Source: Candidatus Viridilinea mediisalina (lineage in GTDB: Bacteria; Chloroflexota; Chloroflexia; Chloroflexales; Chloroflexaceae). From it: a stretch of 64,000 nucleotides of DNA. The DNA lies in NCBI RefSeq assembly GCF_002532535.1, contig NZ_NQWI01000015.1, positions 1-64,000 of the forward strand, in the 5' to 3' direction. Positions 24,834 through 34,086 of the stretch are shown here, one piece after another (position 1 is the first letter of the stretch; every line of letters begins with the position of its first letter). The position numbers and the translations under genes were made by a program. A model generated the notes under the pieces. That model was not told where the DNA came from. It searched no databases and was given only the letters and a program-made list of their open reading frames with translations.

Positions 24834-25288
24834 GCATCTGTGAACAGCACTCAACCCAAGCGTCGGTGTCACTCCACCCACGCATCCAACGAGGCTCCGT
24901 TATGGCTTTGGTCTTCGCCATGCTACTCACCGCGAGTACGCTTACGGTGATTGGTGAGATTCTGTTGAAGCTTGGCGTGAATCTGGTAGGTCAGCGCGTA
25001 GGAGCCTTTTCGCTCAATCCCGCTGTCCTCTGGGCCACCTTCACCGAGTGGCGCGTCATTCTGGGGTTTGCCCTGATCTTTGGCGGTGCCCTCTTCTGGC
25101 TAGGGGTCATCTCGCGGGTCAATCTCTCCTTTGCCTACCCACTCCTCGCCTTGAACTATGTCATCATCCTGATCCCTTCGCGTGTGATCCTCAATGAAAC
25201 GATTACCCCCACCAAGATTATCGGTGCGATCATTGTGGTGATCGGGGTGATTGTGATTACCTGGGGAGCAGCGAGTAAGCAGGGATGA
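24830..25288 (+). CDS. EamA-type small membrane protein
   Basis: Four hydrophobic helices are visible from residue 25 (MALVFAMLLTASTLTVIGEI, ILGFALIFGGALFWLGVI, LSFAYPLLALNYVIILIPS, IIGAIIVVIGVIVITWG), the half-size EamA/SMR layout. Such proteins flip or transport lipid-linked intermediates such as undecaprenyl-phosphate aminosugars. ATG 24830 overlaps the upstream gene; ATG 24902 would remove a poorly conserved polar leader. It also overlaps the next gene by 4 nt. Confidence 0.75.
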   Translation: MSICEQHSTQASVSLHPRIQRGSVMALVFAMLLTASTLTVIGEILLKLGVNLVGQRVGAFSLNPAVLWATFTEWRVILGFALIFGGALFWLGVISRVNLSFAYPLLALNYVIILIPSRVILNETITPTKIIGAIIVVIGVIVITWGAASKQG

Positions 25289-27321
25289 TGCTCAAACCGG
25301 CGCACCTCTGGCCGCCCTTCGCGCTCTGGTTGCTGGCACTTTTGCTCTGGCTGGCAGCCTACCAATTGCCCTTTAGCCAAACCCTCCATGTCGGCGGCGA
25401 CCTGGAACGCCAACGCCGTCACGATGAAGCCCCCTTCTTCATCCGCATCAATGGCGCAGAGCCGCCAGGGATCATGGTTGATCCTAGTCTGCCCGCATGT
25501 CAGCAGCAGCCGCCCCCCCCAGGCGTGCGCTGCCACATCTGGTGGACAGAATGGGCTGAACGCACCGGCAGGTCGCCCTATCGCTGGACGAGCGCCGAGA
25601 CGATTTTTCATGTGCCGGGGGTTGGGCCAGGGCGCTATCTGCTCGAATTGCGCGCTGGTGGGGCTCCCGATGGCACCGCAGTGACATGGGCGAGTGCCGC
25701 TGGGCCCGTCTATAACTTGAACATCCCCGCAGGCGATCCGCGCCGCTACCGGATTTTGGCCTATGCCGATGCCGCAGGCGACCTGCAACTCACGCTGCGT
25801 GCAACCCCCTTTGTGGCCCCCAACGATACCCGCGAGCTAGGCTTTGTGCTCTATGGGTTGCGGAGCCAGAGCCTCGATGCTGGCTGGCGTGCCCCTGCTT
25901 GGCCGCAGTTAGCCTGGCTCAGCCTGAGCCTTGGGGCGCTCTATCTGGGTACCCTGGCAGCAGGCGGTGGCACCCTTGGGGCCGTAGGCATGGTTAGCCT
26001 AGCCATACTCGCTACCACCTACACCCTTGCCTTCCAACGGCCCGTCTTAACCCTCTTTACGCCCCTCATTGCCACTCTAAGCTGCTTAGGTGCCACGACC
26101 ACCATCGCAGCAGCCTGGCTTCAGCGGCGCTGGCCCCAAACCAATGGGTTGGCCACAATCACGGCGCTCGTCATGCTGGCATGGGCACTGCGCGTAGCCG
26201 GGATGTTGCACCCCCACGCCATCTACAGCGACTCGGCAATGCAGGCCAACAAGCTCTTTGCCGCCAGTCTAGGCAATGTCTTTCTAACTGCGGGCCTGCC
26301 GAGTGCAACCGGCGGAGGGGTGGCCCCCTATCCGCCCGCCATGTTCCTAGTGCTCATGCCCCTGCAACTCCTTGCGCCCATTGGCCACCACGAGCGCATT
26401 GCGTTAGTCCAGGCGGGCAGTGCGCTACTCGATAGCCTCGTCGTCGCCATGCTCTGGCTCATCCTGCGCCGCTGCGGCTTCGGCAACCGCGCCGCTCTCT
26501 TCGCGGCTGCCGCCTACCTACTGCCCCTCACCGCCCTAGAGTCCTTCTCGATTGGCGAACTGGCCAACGTAGGCGGCCAAGCCCTCGCCATACCCTTCCT
26601 GACCCTCCTCGCCCTTGGTTTTGCCGGGCCAAACGTGAAGGGCCCATGGCCAATCGTCCTCCTCAGTGCAACCCTCAGCCTCGCCCTCGTAGCCCACTCA
26701 GGCGTCACCCTATCGCTCGGCGCCCTCGTAGGCTCACTCTGGAGCCTTGGGTTAGCCGCGATGCTCATGGGCCGTCCGAGCCCCATCAGCATAAGCCGCC
26801 TCAGCCTCGTAATCAGCGCGAGCCTGGGGTTTGTACTGCTCTGCTACTACTCCGCCCCCGTCTACATCGAACGGGTCTTCGCGGGCGAACGCAGCAGCGT
26901 AGGGGGGCGCAGCCTAAGCGAGATTCTGCGCGAAACCAGCCTGGGGCTATTGGGGCTGATCCCACCAGGGGCACGCGCACGCCCCATTCCAACCCTCTTA
27001 AGCCTCAGTGCATTAGCCGGCCTAGCCCTACTCTGGGCAGGCCATCGCTCCAACCCACACACCGCCAACCTACGCTTCCTGCTCACCGCCTGGTGGTTGG
27101 CAACCTGCATCACCCAAGCACTCCTGCTCATCGCCACCCAAGGCGTCCGCTGGGGTCTTTTCCTCTACCCAGCCCTCTGCCTCAGCGCAGGCATCCTACT
27201 CACCACCCTCTGGCAACGCGGGCGCAACGGACGCCTTATCGCCGCATTGATCCTTGCCTCGCTCCTCACCTTCGGGTTTGAGCAGTGGGTCGCGCAGGTG
27301 CGCGATTATTTACATGGGTAG
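25285..27321 (+). CDS. Polytopic membrane protein, glycosyltransferase-like
   Basis: The 678-residue product has one N-terminal membrane helix, a soluble region of about 150 residues, and then about ten membrane helices from residue 205 onward. The loop HPHAIYSDSAMQANKLFAAS after a helix resembles the acidic first external loop of GT-C glycosyltransferases. It forms the end of the operon with the flippase-like gene, which fits transfer of a sugar from a lipid carrier. No specific family could be named. Confidence 0.6.
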   Translation: MMLKPAHLWPPFALWLLALLLWLAAYQLPFSQTLHVGGDLERQRRHDEAPFFIRINGAEPPGIMVDPSLPACQQQPPPPGVRCHIWWTEWAERTGRSPYRWTSAETIFHVPGVGPGRYLLELRAGGAPDGTAVTWASAAGPVYNLNIPAGDPRRYRILAYADAAGDLQLTLRATPFVAPNDTRELGFVLYGLRSQSLDAGWRAPAWPQLAWLSLSLGALYLGTLAAGGGTLGAVGMVSLAILATTYTLAFQRPVLTLFTPLIATLSCLGATTTIAAAWLQRRWPQTNGLATITALVMLAWALRVAGMLHPHAIYSDSAMQANKLFAASLGNVFLTAGLPSATGGGVAPYPPAMFLVLMPLQLLAPIGHHERIALVQAGSALLDSLVVAMLWLILRRCGFGNRAALFAAAAYLLPLTALESFSIGELANVGGQALAIPFLTLLALGFAGPNVKGPWPIVLLSATLSLALVAHSGVTLSLGALVGSLWSLGLAAMLMGRPSPISISRLSLVISASLGFVLLCYYSAPVYIERVFAGERSSVGGRSLSEILRETSLGLLGLIPPGARARPIPTLLSLSALAGLALLWAGHRSNPHTANLRFLLTAWWLATCITQALLLIATQGVRWGLFLYPALCLSAGILLTTLWQRGRNGRLIAALILASLLTFGFEQWVAQVRDYLHG

Positions 27322-27352
27322 TGTCTCTTAGGGGCAAGCCCCAAACCCTATA

Positions 27353-27395
27353 TTTTGTTCGGTTTTGGCGGCTTCGCCGCCAAAACCGAACAAAA
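27353..27395. terminator. Perfect 20-bp palindrome after membrane operon
   Basis: Arms 27353-27372 and 27376-27395 are perfectly complementary with a 3-nt centre; the sequence begins TTTTGTTCGGTTTTGGCGGC. It lies 32 nt after the operon stop and before the converging CBS gene. Two smaller palindromes (about 27330-27342 and 27400-27434) flank it. A closely similar structure is at 63247-63297. Likely terminator of the dispersed type. Confidence 0.6.
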
Positions 27396-27501
27396 AAGGG
27401 GTTTGGGGGAGGCAAAGCCTTCCCCAAACCCCCACCAAATAAGAAAACGACGGGGCTACAAGCCCCGCCGTTGCACCTCAACGCATGCTACAAGCTCCAT
27501 G

Positions 27502-27906
27502 CTACTCATCGCGGGCAATGTCGCGTACCACGTCGGTGACCGAGAGGACACCAACCGGCTTGCCGCCCTGCTCACCCGGTTCGACAACCACCACGCGGTG
27601 GATGTGGCGCTCCATCATGAGCTTGCTGGCATGTTGCATGGTGTCACTCGGATTCACGACAACCACATCGGTAATCATGATGTGACCAGCAGTCAGGCCG
27701 CGCCAATGCTTCCAATATTGCTCGTAGAGGCGCGCGTTGACCAGATCGGTGCGCGAGATCAGCCCGATCATGTTGTCGTCATCGTTAACGACTACGAGCG
27801 CGCTCACGTCGTTATCAGCCATAAAACGGGCGACATCTTGAATCGGGGTATCGCGGCGACATGTTAGTACGCCGTGATGCATGACCTCGCCAACCAGACG
27901 ATCCAT
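27502..27906 (-). CDS. Two-CBS-domain protein
   Basis: ATG 27906 follows AAAGGAAG and gives 134 residues. Two CBS repeats are present: VGEVMHHGVLTCRRDTPIQD with VSALVVVNDDDNMIGLISRT, and AGHIMITDVVVVNPSDTMQH with RVVVVEPG, KPVGVLSVTDVV. CBS pairs bind adenine nucleotides and sense energy status. No effector domain is attached. The earlier frame (to 27990) has no ribosome site. Confidence 0.88.
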   Translation of the reverse strand: MDRLVGEVMHHGVLTCRRDTPIQDVARFMADNDVSALVVVNDDDNMIGLISRTDLVNARLYEQYWKHWRGLTAGHIMITDVVVVNPSDTMQHASKLMMERHIHRVVVVEPGEQGGKPVGVLSVTDVVRDIARDE

Positions 27907-28032
27907 AACGTAGTCTTCCTTTCGCCAAATCGAGCCGAGTTTGTGAATAAGTGTACATTCGAGTGTAACGAATCTTGCTTGAAGCGTCAACTACCTATGC
28001 GGGTAGTTGGGCTTAGGCATTATGGGAGCATG

Positions 28033-29385
28033 CTACCCATCCCTTAATCTGCGGGTAGCATAGGTTAGCGCGACCCCGCCCCCTGCTGTGCCATGGCCCG
28101 TTGTGGCTAACGCTTCGGCCTCGCGCAGGGCGATCTGGGCCAATTCGGTTTCGCCCAATTCTCCCATGCGCATGGCTACGGCACGCAACAACTTGGCTGC
28201 CCCCATGGCATCTCCCGCTGTCGCTGCGGCCCGGGCGCGCCGCTGGATCCGCACGGCACTTGCACGCGCTGCCGCTGCGAGGATCATTGCTGCTGGCGCG
28301 GGGGCCTGCGGGCTGTAGTGGGCCACCAGATCGGCCTGTGCTACCGCCGCGCCGCTCACCGCCCGCAGTGCAGCCAAACGGAGCCGTGTGCCCTCACTCG
28401 TCGCACGGACTGGCGTTGGTGGGGCTAGGAGCTCCAAGAGCAAGCGGATCGGCGTGCCCCGCTCCAAATCGCCCAAGGCAAGGCTCACACAACGGGCTTC
28501 CGGCTGCGTCTGCCAGTGCAACGGCGCTAACGCCGGGCTGAGGCGCGTCGCATGGCGTAAGGTTACCCCCTTGGGCAAGCTCAATTCCAACTGCAACGCC
28601 CGCGCCTGCACTCCACGCGCAGCATCCAACTCGGCGGCCACCGCTGCAGGAATCTCATCCGCATGGCGCAAATAGGTCGCCCGCCCGCCACTCAGATCGG
28701 CCATCTCAGTGAGCAAGTCATCCTGAAACTCTCCGCCCAAGCCAAGGGTACTAATACTAATCCCGTGGGCCGCCGCTGTCCGCGCCAACTCCAGACAACC
28801 CGCAGCATCGCGGGTAAAACCATCAGTCAGCAGAATCACCCGACTAACTTCAGTCGTCTCTGTGTAGCCCAGTTCAGCTAGGGCCACCCGCAAGCCAGCC
28901 GCCAGACTGGTCGCTTCACCCAGATGCACAACGGGCAGGCGCGCAATCCCCGCCACCAACTCGGCACGCCGTTCACCACTTGCCGCCGCCAGAAGCAGCG
29001 CATGCTCGGCACAGGCCACCAGACAGAGCCGATCCTCACGATCGAGCCGTTCAATGATGCTGTGCAACGCCCGCGCCGTATGCTCCAAGGCGCTTGGCGA
29101 GGTTCTACGCACCTCTTCCGGCACTGGCCCGGTCAATTGCCAGACCGGCACGCCATCAACCAGCACCTCTTGCGCCCCACCTTGGCGCACCAATTCACGG
29201 AACTGCTCATCGCTCACAATCGGAATACGCATCGAGCGGCTTGCATCCGCCACCACTGCCCAACTCACCGGCAGAGCCGCGCCCCCCGCATCCGCCTCAA
29301 TGCTCACCAACGCATAGCAAAGCTGCGCCTCTGCACGAGGCGGCAAGGTAAGCATAGCAGGTTGCAAGCGGAGAAAAAGCGCCAT
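28033..29385 (-). CDS. VWA-domain protein
   Basis: The 450-residue product carries a von Willebrand A domain: SWAVVADASRSM supplies the MIDAS D-x-S-x-S pattern (about 44-55), followed by DREDRLCLVACAEHALLLAA, the LGEATSLAAGLRVAL Thr and VILLTDGFTRD. The domain is interrupted near residue 60-80 by an insertion (VDGVPVWQL). The C-terminal half is beta-rich, then Ala-rich helices. There is no signal peptide. MIDAS domains bind protein partners through a metal ion; the partner is unknown. Confidence 0.8.
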   Translation of the reverse strand: MALFLRLQPAMLTLPPRAEAQLCYALVSIEADAGGAALPVSWAVVADASRSMRIPIVSDEQFRELVRQGGAQEVLVDGVPVWQLTGPVPEEVRRTSPSALEHTARALHSIIERLDREDRLCLVACAEHALLLAAASGERRAELVAGIARLPVVHLGEATSLAAGLRVALAELGYTETTEVSRVILLTDGFTRDAAGCLELARTAAAHGISISTLGLGGEFQDDLLTEMADLSGGRATYLRHADEIPAAVAAELDAARGVQARALQLELSLPKGVTLRHATRLSPALAPLHWQTQPEARCVSLALGDLERGTPIRLLLELLAPPTPVRATSEGTRLRLAALRAVSGAAVAQADLVAHYSPQAPAPAAMILAAAARASAVRIQRRARAAATAGDAMGAAKLLRAVAMRMGELGETELAQIALREAEALATTGHGTAGGGVALTYATRRLRDG

Positions 29386-29514
29386 CAATACTCTCAGAGG
29401 CTACCTGAAAAGGCTATCGGTACTGTTCCGCACGACCTGCCACGCCGTGGAGTGCCGGCTTTAGCCGGCTGAAAGGAACGCTAGATTCAGCCTACCGACT
29501 CTTCAAACCGCCTC

Positions 29515-29883
29515 TCAGCGACACGCATTGGTTGCCGTAGGTCTACCGCTAAAGGTAATCTCTAAGGTCGTACCATCACCAAAGATAACGGTGCGCTTGG
29601 TACGGGTAATTGCCTGTGGTACATCTGAGTTCGCAACACGCACACAACCATCAACAAAGGTCTCTTCATTTCTATCTGCAATCCCACCATGCAACAGGCC
29701 CAAGGCTTGCTCTTGGAAAATGGCAAGGCGCGATGGCGCAAAGATGCCAATCCCCCCTAAGCCAAGCATGGCCAACGTCAACATAATGAGTAAAAACTTA
29801 AAACCAAAACCACCCATACCGCGCTTCTTCGGACGGGCAGCAGCCGAACTATTCGCTCCTGGAACAGGTTTACTTGTCACCAT
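29515..29883 (-). CDS. Single-pass membrane protein, unknown
   Basis: ATG 29883 has GGGGAG upstream and gives 122 residues. A basic proline/alanine-rich N-terminus precedes one membrane helix (FKFLLIMLTLAMLGLGGIGI, about 30-49). An outside domain of about 70 residues contains two Cys (DGCVRV and the C-terminal NACR) that could form a disulfide. Family not recognised. Confidence 0.6.
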   Translation of the reverse strand: MVTSKPVPGANSSAAARPKKRGMGGFGFKFLLIMLTLAMLGLGGIGIFAPSRLAIFQEQALGLLHGGIADRNEETFVDGCVRVANSDVPQAITRTKRTVIFGDGTTLEITFSGRPTATNACR

Positions 29884-29992
29884 TATATACTCCCCACAAG
29901 GTTTGATCAGGCTCAGTCTCAACTCTATTTTAACCCAAAGCCGCTCATTTGCCTATGAACCGTTGGTACTCTCCCATCTTCCAGCGTACTAG

Positions 29993-30092
29993 GAGGCTGT
30001 CTGAAAAGTCTATGGGTTGGTGTTGGAGTGCCGGCTTTAGCCGGCTAAAGCCGGCACTCCAACGTCAGTTGATAGACTTTTCAGACAACCTC
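29993..30092. repeat. 100-bp MITE-like palindromic element (P3)
   Basis: Outer 21-bp inverted repeats (29993-30013 and 30072-30092, one mismatch; GAGGCTGTCTGAAAAGTCTA) enclose a perfect 40-nt palindrome (30023-30062) built on GGAGTGCCGGCTTTAGCC. Partial relatives are at 29450-29475, 30250-30345, 47565-47796 and 52131-52302. No coding capacity. Confidence 0.8.
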
Positions 30093-30100
30093 TAAGCCCA

Positions 30101-30360
30101 ATACCTTGCAAATAAGCTCGCGCAAAGGCGCAAAGCCGCAAAGGTTTGGCGCTCATATGCAAAAAACTCTGCGCCCTTGCGCCTTTGCGTCAAGAAACCC
30201 TGCGTATTTGCAAGGTATTCTCTCTAAGGGATGGTTTCAGAAACAGCCTTTCAGCTTTACAGTTGGAGTGCCGACTTTAGTCGGCATCCAGAGGTTGTCG
30301 GCGACCTCAGCCGACTAAAGTCGGCACTCCGTCGGAGGCCAAACTGTAAAGTGGCATGAA
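30101..30360. repeat. Two further long inverted repeats
   Basis: First element: ATACCTTGCAAATA at 30101-30114 pairs perfectly with 30205-30218, with an inner GCAAAGGCGCAAAG/CTTGCGCCTTTGCG pairing. Second: about 30231-30360, with GTGCCGACTTTAGTCGGC and its complement inside arms starting TAAGGGATGGTTTCA and ending ATGAAACCTTCCCTA. Together with P3 they fill the whole gene-free stretch 29884-30373. Confidence 0.7.
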
Positions 30361-30373
30361 ACCTTCCCTAAGC

Positions 30374-31354
30374 CTACTTCAGCTTCGGCAGCACATGCTC
30401 ACCATAGGCTTTGATCCATTGCTCTTGGTTGCGACCCACATTATGGACATAGATCGCATCAAAGCCAAGCTCAAAGAAGCCCTGGAGGTGGGCGCGATGT
30501 GCTTCCAGATCGGGGGAGATGAGTACCCGCCCCTGAAAATGCTCAGGTCGCACGAGGCGCGCCATGGCCGCAAAGTCTTCTGGGCCACGCACATCCTGCT
30601 TAGGGAAGTTCATGCCCCCATTGGGCCACTCAACCAAGGCAGACTGCAACGCCTCATCATAGGTTGTGGCCCATGAGACATGGAGTTGCAACAATTTTGG
30701 CATGTGGGCCGGATCGCGGCCCGCTTCGCGTGCGCCTTGGGCAAAGTTCTCCAGAATCCCGCGCAACTTCTCGTGGCTTGCGCCAGGCGTAATCAAACCA
30801 TCACAGACCTTACCAGCCCAGCGCACCGTCTGCGGCCCGGTTGCCGCAATGTAGATCGGCACGCGCTGCTCAGGCAAGGTCCAAAGCTGCACCTTGTTCA
30901 TGGAAAAATAGCGCCCACGATAGCGCACCGCTTTGCCACTCAGCAGCCGCTGAATGATCTCGGTCGCCTCTTGAAGCATCTCAAAGCGCACGAGCGCATC
31001 GGGCCATGGGCCAGCAACCACATTCTCATTGAGCAGTTCACCACTGCCAAGGCCCAACCAGAAGCGCCCAGGAAACATGGCCCCCAGCGTCGCCGCTGCC
31101 TGCGCCACTACCGCTGGATGGGTACGGAAGCTCGGACAGGTCACCCCTGGCCCAAAATTGCCCTGCGTCACCATGCCCAACGCACCCATCCAGCTATAGG
31201 CAAACGCATTATGGCCCTGTGCAGGCACCCAGGGCTGAAAGTGATCCGCCGCCATGACCCCTTCAAAGCCGTGGTGCTCGGCTAGGGTGCAATGGGTTAG
31301 CAATTCATTCGGATGGAACTGTTCAAGGGCAGCAGCAAGCCCAATACGTGGCAC
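30374..31354 (-). CDS. LLM-class F420-dependent oxidoreductase
   Basis: The 326-residue product is a luciferase-like TIM barrel: RIGLAAALEQFHPNELLTHC, MAADHFQPWVPAQGH, a GPGVTCPSFRTHPAVVAQAA strand-helix, FWLGLGSGELLNE and YIAATGPQTVRWAGKVCDG. The pattern resembles TIGR03557 (F420-dependent glucose-6-phosphate dehydrogenase-like). Members transfer hydride using F420 or flavin. It follows the SRPBCC gene by 3 nt. Substrate unknown. Confidence 0.85.
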   Translation of the reverse strand: MPRIGLAAALEQFHPNELLTHCTLAEHHGFEGVMAADHFQPWVPAQGHNAFAYSWMGALGMVTQGNFGPGVTCPSFRTHPAVVAQAAATLGAMFPGRFWLGLGSGELLNENVVAGPWPDALVRFEMLQEATEIIQRLLSGKAVRYRGRYFSMNKVQLWTLPEQRVPIYIAATGPQTVRWAGKVCDGLITPGASHEKLRGILENFAQGAREAGRDPAHMPKLLQLHVSWATTYDEALQSALVEWPNGGMNFPKQDVRGPEDFAAMARLVRPEHFQGRVLISPDLEAHRAHLQGFFELGFDAIYVHNVGRNQEQWIKAYGEHVLPKLK

Positions 31355-31357
31355 AGC

Positions 31358-31843
31358 TTAATCCTCCACATTGATCTTTTGCGGGCCACGCGTCTCGGTA
31401 TAACGGAAAGCGGGCGGCCCCTCAATCAACTCACGTAGACGGAAGAGCTGGACACGCATATCGAGATCCGCAATGAAGCGCCCCAGGCCCAGCACCAAGA
31501 AGCGCAAGCCCTGATTGTTTACCTCATACTCAACCCGATTTTGTACCACCACCCGTGGGCCATCAACAAACCAACGCCATAGCTCTTGACCTTCCCACAC
31601 GCCCTTGATATTCATCAATATATGCTGATCATCACGTTCAATCACCTTATAGTTTGAACTCACCATACCAAGGGGCAAAATACGCAGATCGTGCGTACTC
31701 TCTAAGGCCATTAGTTCACCCTCAATCGGGTCCAGTTGAATTAAAGGCGAACGCCAGCGCACCATCAAAGCAGGTTGCGTCAGGTGGCGTTCCACCACAT
31801 CCGGCGTTGTTCGTATCGAGACCCACTCCTCTTGGACGATCAT
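31358..31843 (-). CDS. SRPBCC/START-like protein
   Basis: ATG 31843 (MIVQEEWVSIRTTPDVVERH) gives 161 residues with the Bet v1/START alternation: the first strand and helix, then WRSPLIQLDPIEGELMALES, NYKVIERDDQHILMNIKGVW and a long C-terminal helix. Such folds bind small hydrophobic ligands. It sits between the oxidoreductase and a flavoprotein at the edge of the pigment cluster, so pigment or lipid binding is possible but unproven. Confidence 0.6.
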   Translation of the reverse strand: MIVQEEWVSIRTTPDVVERHLTQPALMVRWRSPLIQLDPIEGELMALESTHDLRILPLGMVSSNYKVIERDDQHILMNIKGVWEGQELWRWFVDGPRVVVQNRVEYEVNNQGLRFLVLGLGRFIADLDMRVQLFRLRELIEGPPAFRYTETRGPQKINVED

Positions 31844-31907
31844 CAAAGCTCCTCCCAACCTAGTTGCTCATAGACATGGTTCGTAACCAATGTATCCTTG
31901 TTGCCGC

Positions 31908-33089
31908 CTACTTCTGAGCCTCTTCGAGGATTGAGCGATAGTATTGCTCAACGCTCTTTTTCATCCACAGCGCCGGGTAGCCCGTCATCGGTAAGCCCAA
32001 CGGATTACCAACGGCATAATGGGGCCCTAACGAGACCAATTCGCCCAAGCGGAGCGGCTCGTAGGAGCGTGGTGCCCGTCCCTCCACTTCAGCCAGCAGG
32101 GTGGTAGCGAGGTGCGCCCCTTGACGCATGGCATAGCTCGCCGTTGCCGGTACCGTCCCGCCATCAAGGCTATTGGGCACAGCCGCGCAATCGCCAGCCG
32201 CAAAGATCAAGGCTTGATCATGCACGCGCAGGTAGCGATCCACCATCACGCGGCCATGCTCTTCTACTGCCAACCCCGATGCGGCCAATAGCTCCGGGCC
32301 AGCAATGCCCGCCGCCCAGACAATCGTGGCGGCCCGCAACACACGCTCCCCCTGGATATGCAGCATGCGCGGTTCCACCGCCTCAACCAGGGTATTGCGG
32401 TAGACACTCACCCCTTGGCGATCCAGCACCAACTCGGCAGCCTGTGTAGCCCAATCGCCAAATTGGGGCAACAGATAGTTGCTGCGCTCAATCAGGGCTA
32501 CCCGCACCTCTGAGCGGGGTGCGCCACTATCACGGCAAAGATCATCGGCCCAAGTGACCAACTCACCAGCCAACTGGCAGCCGGTATAGCCCCCCCCGAC
32601 AATCGCTATCGTCTGCAGTATGCGCTGCTGTTTTGGGTCGCGCTCCTGCGCCGCAGCGGCAAACTGTTGCACGACATGATCACGCAGTCGCAAGGCATGC
32701 TCAAACGTATGCAAGGGCAGTGTATGCTCACGGGCGCCGGCAACCCCCGCATAGGAAGTCTCGGCCCCCAGCGTAATGGCCAAGCGATCATACGCCAGGC
32801 TACGCCCATCCTCAAAGCGCACCTGGCGCTCAAGCGGCTCAATCCGCGTCACCCGCCCCTGCTCTAGGCGCACCGTACTATTGCACAACAGTGGCGCCAA
32901 TTCATAGATCGCCTTCTTATCTGGGATAGCATCCGTTGCAGCCAAATGGATCACCTGGATCAATTGGTGGTAGGGATGCTGATCAACCAAAATTACCTCA
33001 TCATCGCGCCCACGTTGGCGCAACAGCCGATCAAGGTCAATGGCGGTACGCAACCCTGCGTAGCCCGCGCCGAGGATGACTATTTGCAT
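31908..33089 (-). CDS. Type II NADH dehydrogenase-like flavoprotein
   Basis: From ATG 33089 (MQIVILGAGYAGLRTAIDL) the 393-residue protein has the FAD Rossmann GxGxxG, LVDQHPYHQLIQVIHLAA, the second dinucleotide fold TIAIVGGGYTGCQLAGEL (about 150-167) and the FAD-binding AGDCAA near 300. It ends with LWMKKSVEQYYRSIL, an amphipathic tail suited to the membrane face. Function: oxidation of NAD(P)H with quinone reduction, inferred from family. It lies 138 nt downstream of csmN. Confidence 0.82.
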   Translation of the reverse strand: MQIVILGAGYAGLRTAIDLDRLLRQRGRDDEVILVDQHPYHQLIQVIHLAATDAIPDKKAIYELAPLLCNSTVRLEQGRVTRIEPLERQVRFEDGRSLAYDRLAITLGAETSYAGVAGAREHTLPLHTFEHALRLRDHVVQQFAAAAQERDPKQQRILQTIAIVGGGYTGCQLAGELVTWADDLCRDSGAPRSEVRVALIERSNYLLPQFGDWATQAAELVLDRQGVSVYRNTLVEAVEPRMLHIQGERVLRAATIVWAAGIAGPELLAASGLAVEEHGRVMVDRYLRVHDQALIFAAGDCAAVPNSLDGGTVPATASYAMRQGAHLATTLLAEVEGRAPRSYEPLRLGELVSLGPHYAVGNPLGLPMTGYPALWMKKSVEQYYRSILEEAQK

Positions 33090-33227
33090 AGGGGTGCTGC
33101 TCTTCCAATCGTTTGCTGCCACGTTTCTAGCATACCATAGAGTAGGCACCCACGCTAACTCAGGATGCGAAAAGACCTCACAGGTCTAAGAACCTGTGAG
33201 GTCAATCTTTGCAGCATCCCGTTCTCG

Positions 33228-33668
33228 TTATGCTTTGGGGGTTGTCGGGGGCTTCTCGACCCACTCGTCAACCTTGGCAGCAGCCTTCTCGACCTGATCG
33301 GCGGCGCGGCCAGTGGCGCGGCTCACGCTGGTGCCAAACTCATCGGCGGCGCGGGCCAAACGCTCGGTGAAGGCGCGGGCGCGCTCACCCAAGCGATCAG
33401 GGCTGGGCAGGCTCAACGTCGGTGGCGGGCCGGTGAAGATGTCATCCACCACCCGCTCGGTCAGGTTCGACAGCTCTTTGGGCAGCACAATCACCGCACG
33501 GGTCAATTCCACCATCGCACGGCGCACGCGGCGGCGCGGGCCACGCGGCAACAGCACCAGCGGCACCGAGGCCACCGTCAGACCCGTACGCACCACTCCG
33601 CCCACAACAGCCGCCGCAATCTCGAACGGTCCGTCACGTGTGACGCTCGCATTCGGGTTGTCGCTCAT
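33228..33668 (-). CDS. csmN: Chlorosome envelope protein CsmN-like
   Basis: The 146-residue protein has a hydrophobic N-terminal half (EIAAAVVGGVVRTGLTVASV, PLVLLPRGPRRR), then a helical, Ala-rich charged tail with Pro near the end. It shares the plan of the CsmM-like protein upstream (GGVLRVGFAVTTLPLALLPV versus GGVVRTGLTVASVPLVLLPR), so the two are paralogues. Chloroflexus chlorosomes contain an 11-kDa CsmM and an 18-kDa CsmN; size, pairing and location next to bchK support this call. It would sit in the chlorosome monolayer envelope. Confidence 0.65.
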   Translation of the reverse strand: MSDNPNASVTRDGPFEIAAAVVGGVVRTGLTVASVPLVLLPRGPRRRVRRAMVELTRAVIVLPKELSNLTERVVDDIFTGPPPTLSLPSPDRLGERARAFTERLARAADEFGTSVSRATGRAADQVEKAAAKVDEWVEKPPTTPKA

Positions 33669-33686
33669 ACTTCTCTTCCCCTTCTC

Positions 33687-34007
33687 TTACTTGTCAGACA
33701 GCTCGTCCTTCGGTGCCTTACCGGACTCGGGCGTACCAAGATCCTGCTCCGCCGCCCACTTCTCAACCGACTCACTCACGATGTTCGAGAACTCGCCCGG
33801 CAGGCTGACAACGGCGTGCATGATCTCTTGAGCGGCAGTGCGAATGTGCTGCTGACTGGCAACCGGCAACAGTGCCAAAGGTAGCGTGGTGACCGCAAAA
33901 CCGACCCGTAAGACGCCACCGGCCACGTCAGCGACCTGCTCCAACACGTTGCTGCTCTGCGGTGTGCGGACGCTGCGCACCCGCACCTCACCCGTGGGTT
34001 CCGTCAT
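33687..34007 (-). CDS. csmM: Chlorosome envelope protein CsmM-like
   Basis: The start at 34007 (MTEPTGEVRVRSV) is fixed by a strong AAGGAGG upstream; the longer frame runs into bchK. The 106 residues (about 11 kDa) have a hydrophobic segment (GGVLRVGFAVTTLPLALLPV), then amphipathic helices IMHAVVSLPGEFSNIVSESV and an acidic tail. It is paralogous to the neighbouring csmN product, 18 nt apart. The strong ribosome site suits a structural protein made in bulk. Confidence 0.68.
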   Translation of the reverse strand: MTEPTGEVRVRSVRTPQSSNVLEQVADVAGGVLRVGFAVTTLPLALLPVASQQHIRTAAQEIMHAVVSLPGEFSNIVSESVEKWAAEQDLGTPESGKAPKDELSDK

Positions 34008-34086
34008 GTTCAACCTCCTTATGTGATGTGTGCGGGGCGGCGCAGGAAGGGCCAGCCTCTCCCTGTCATACCTCCCGGAAACACCT

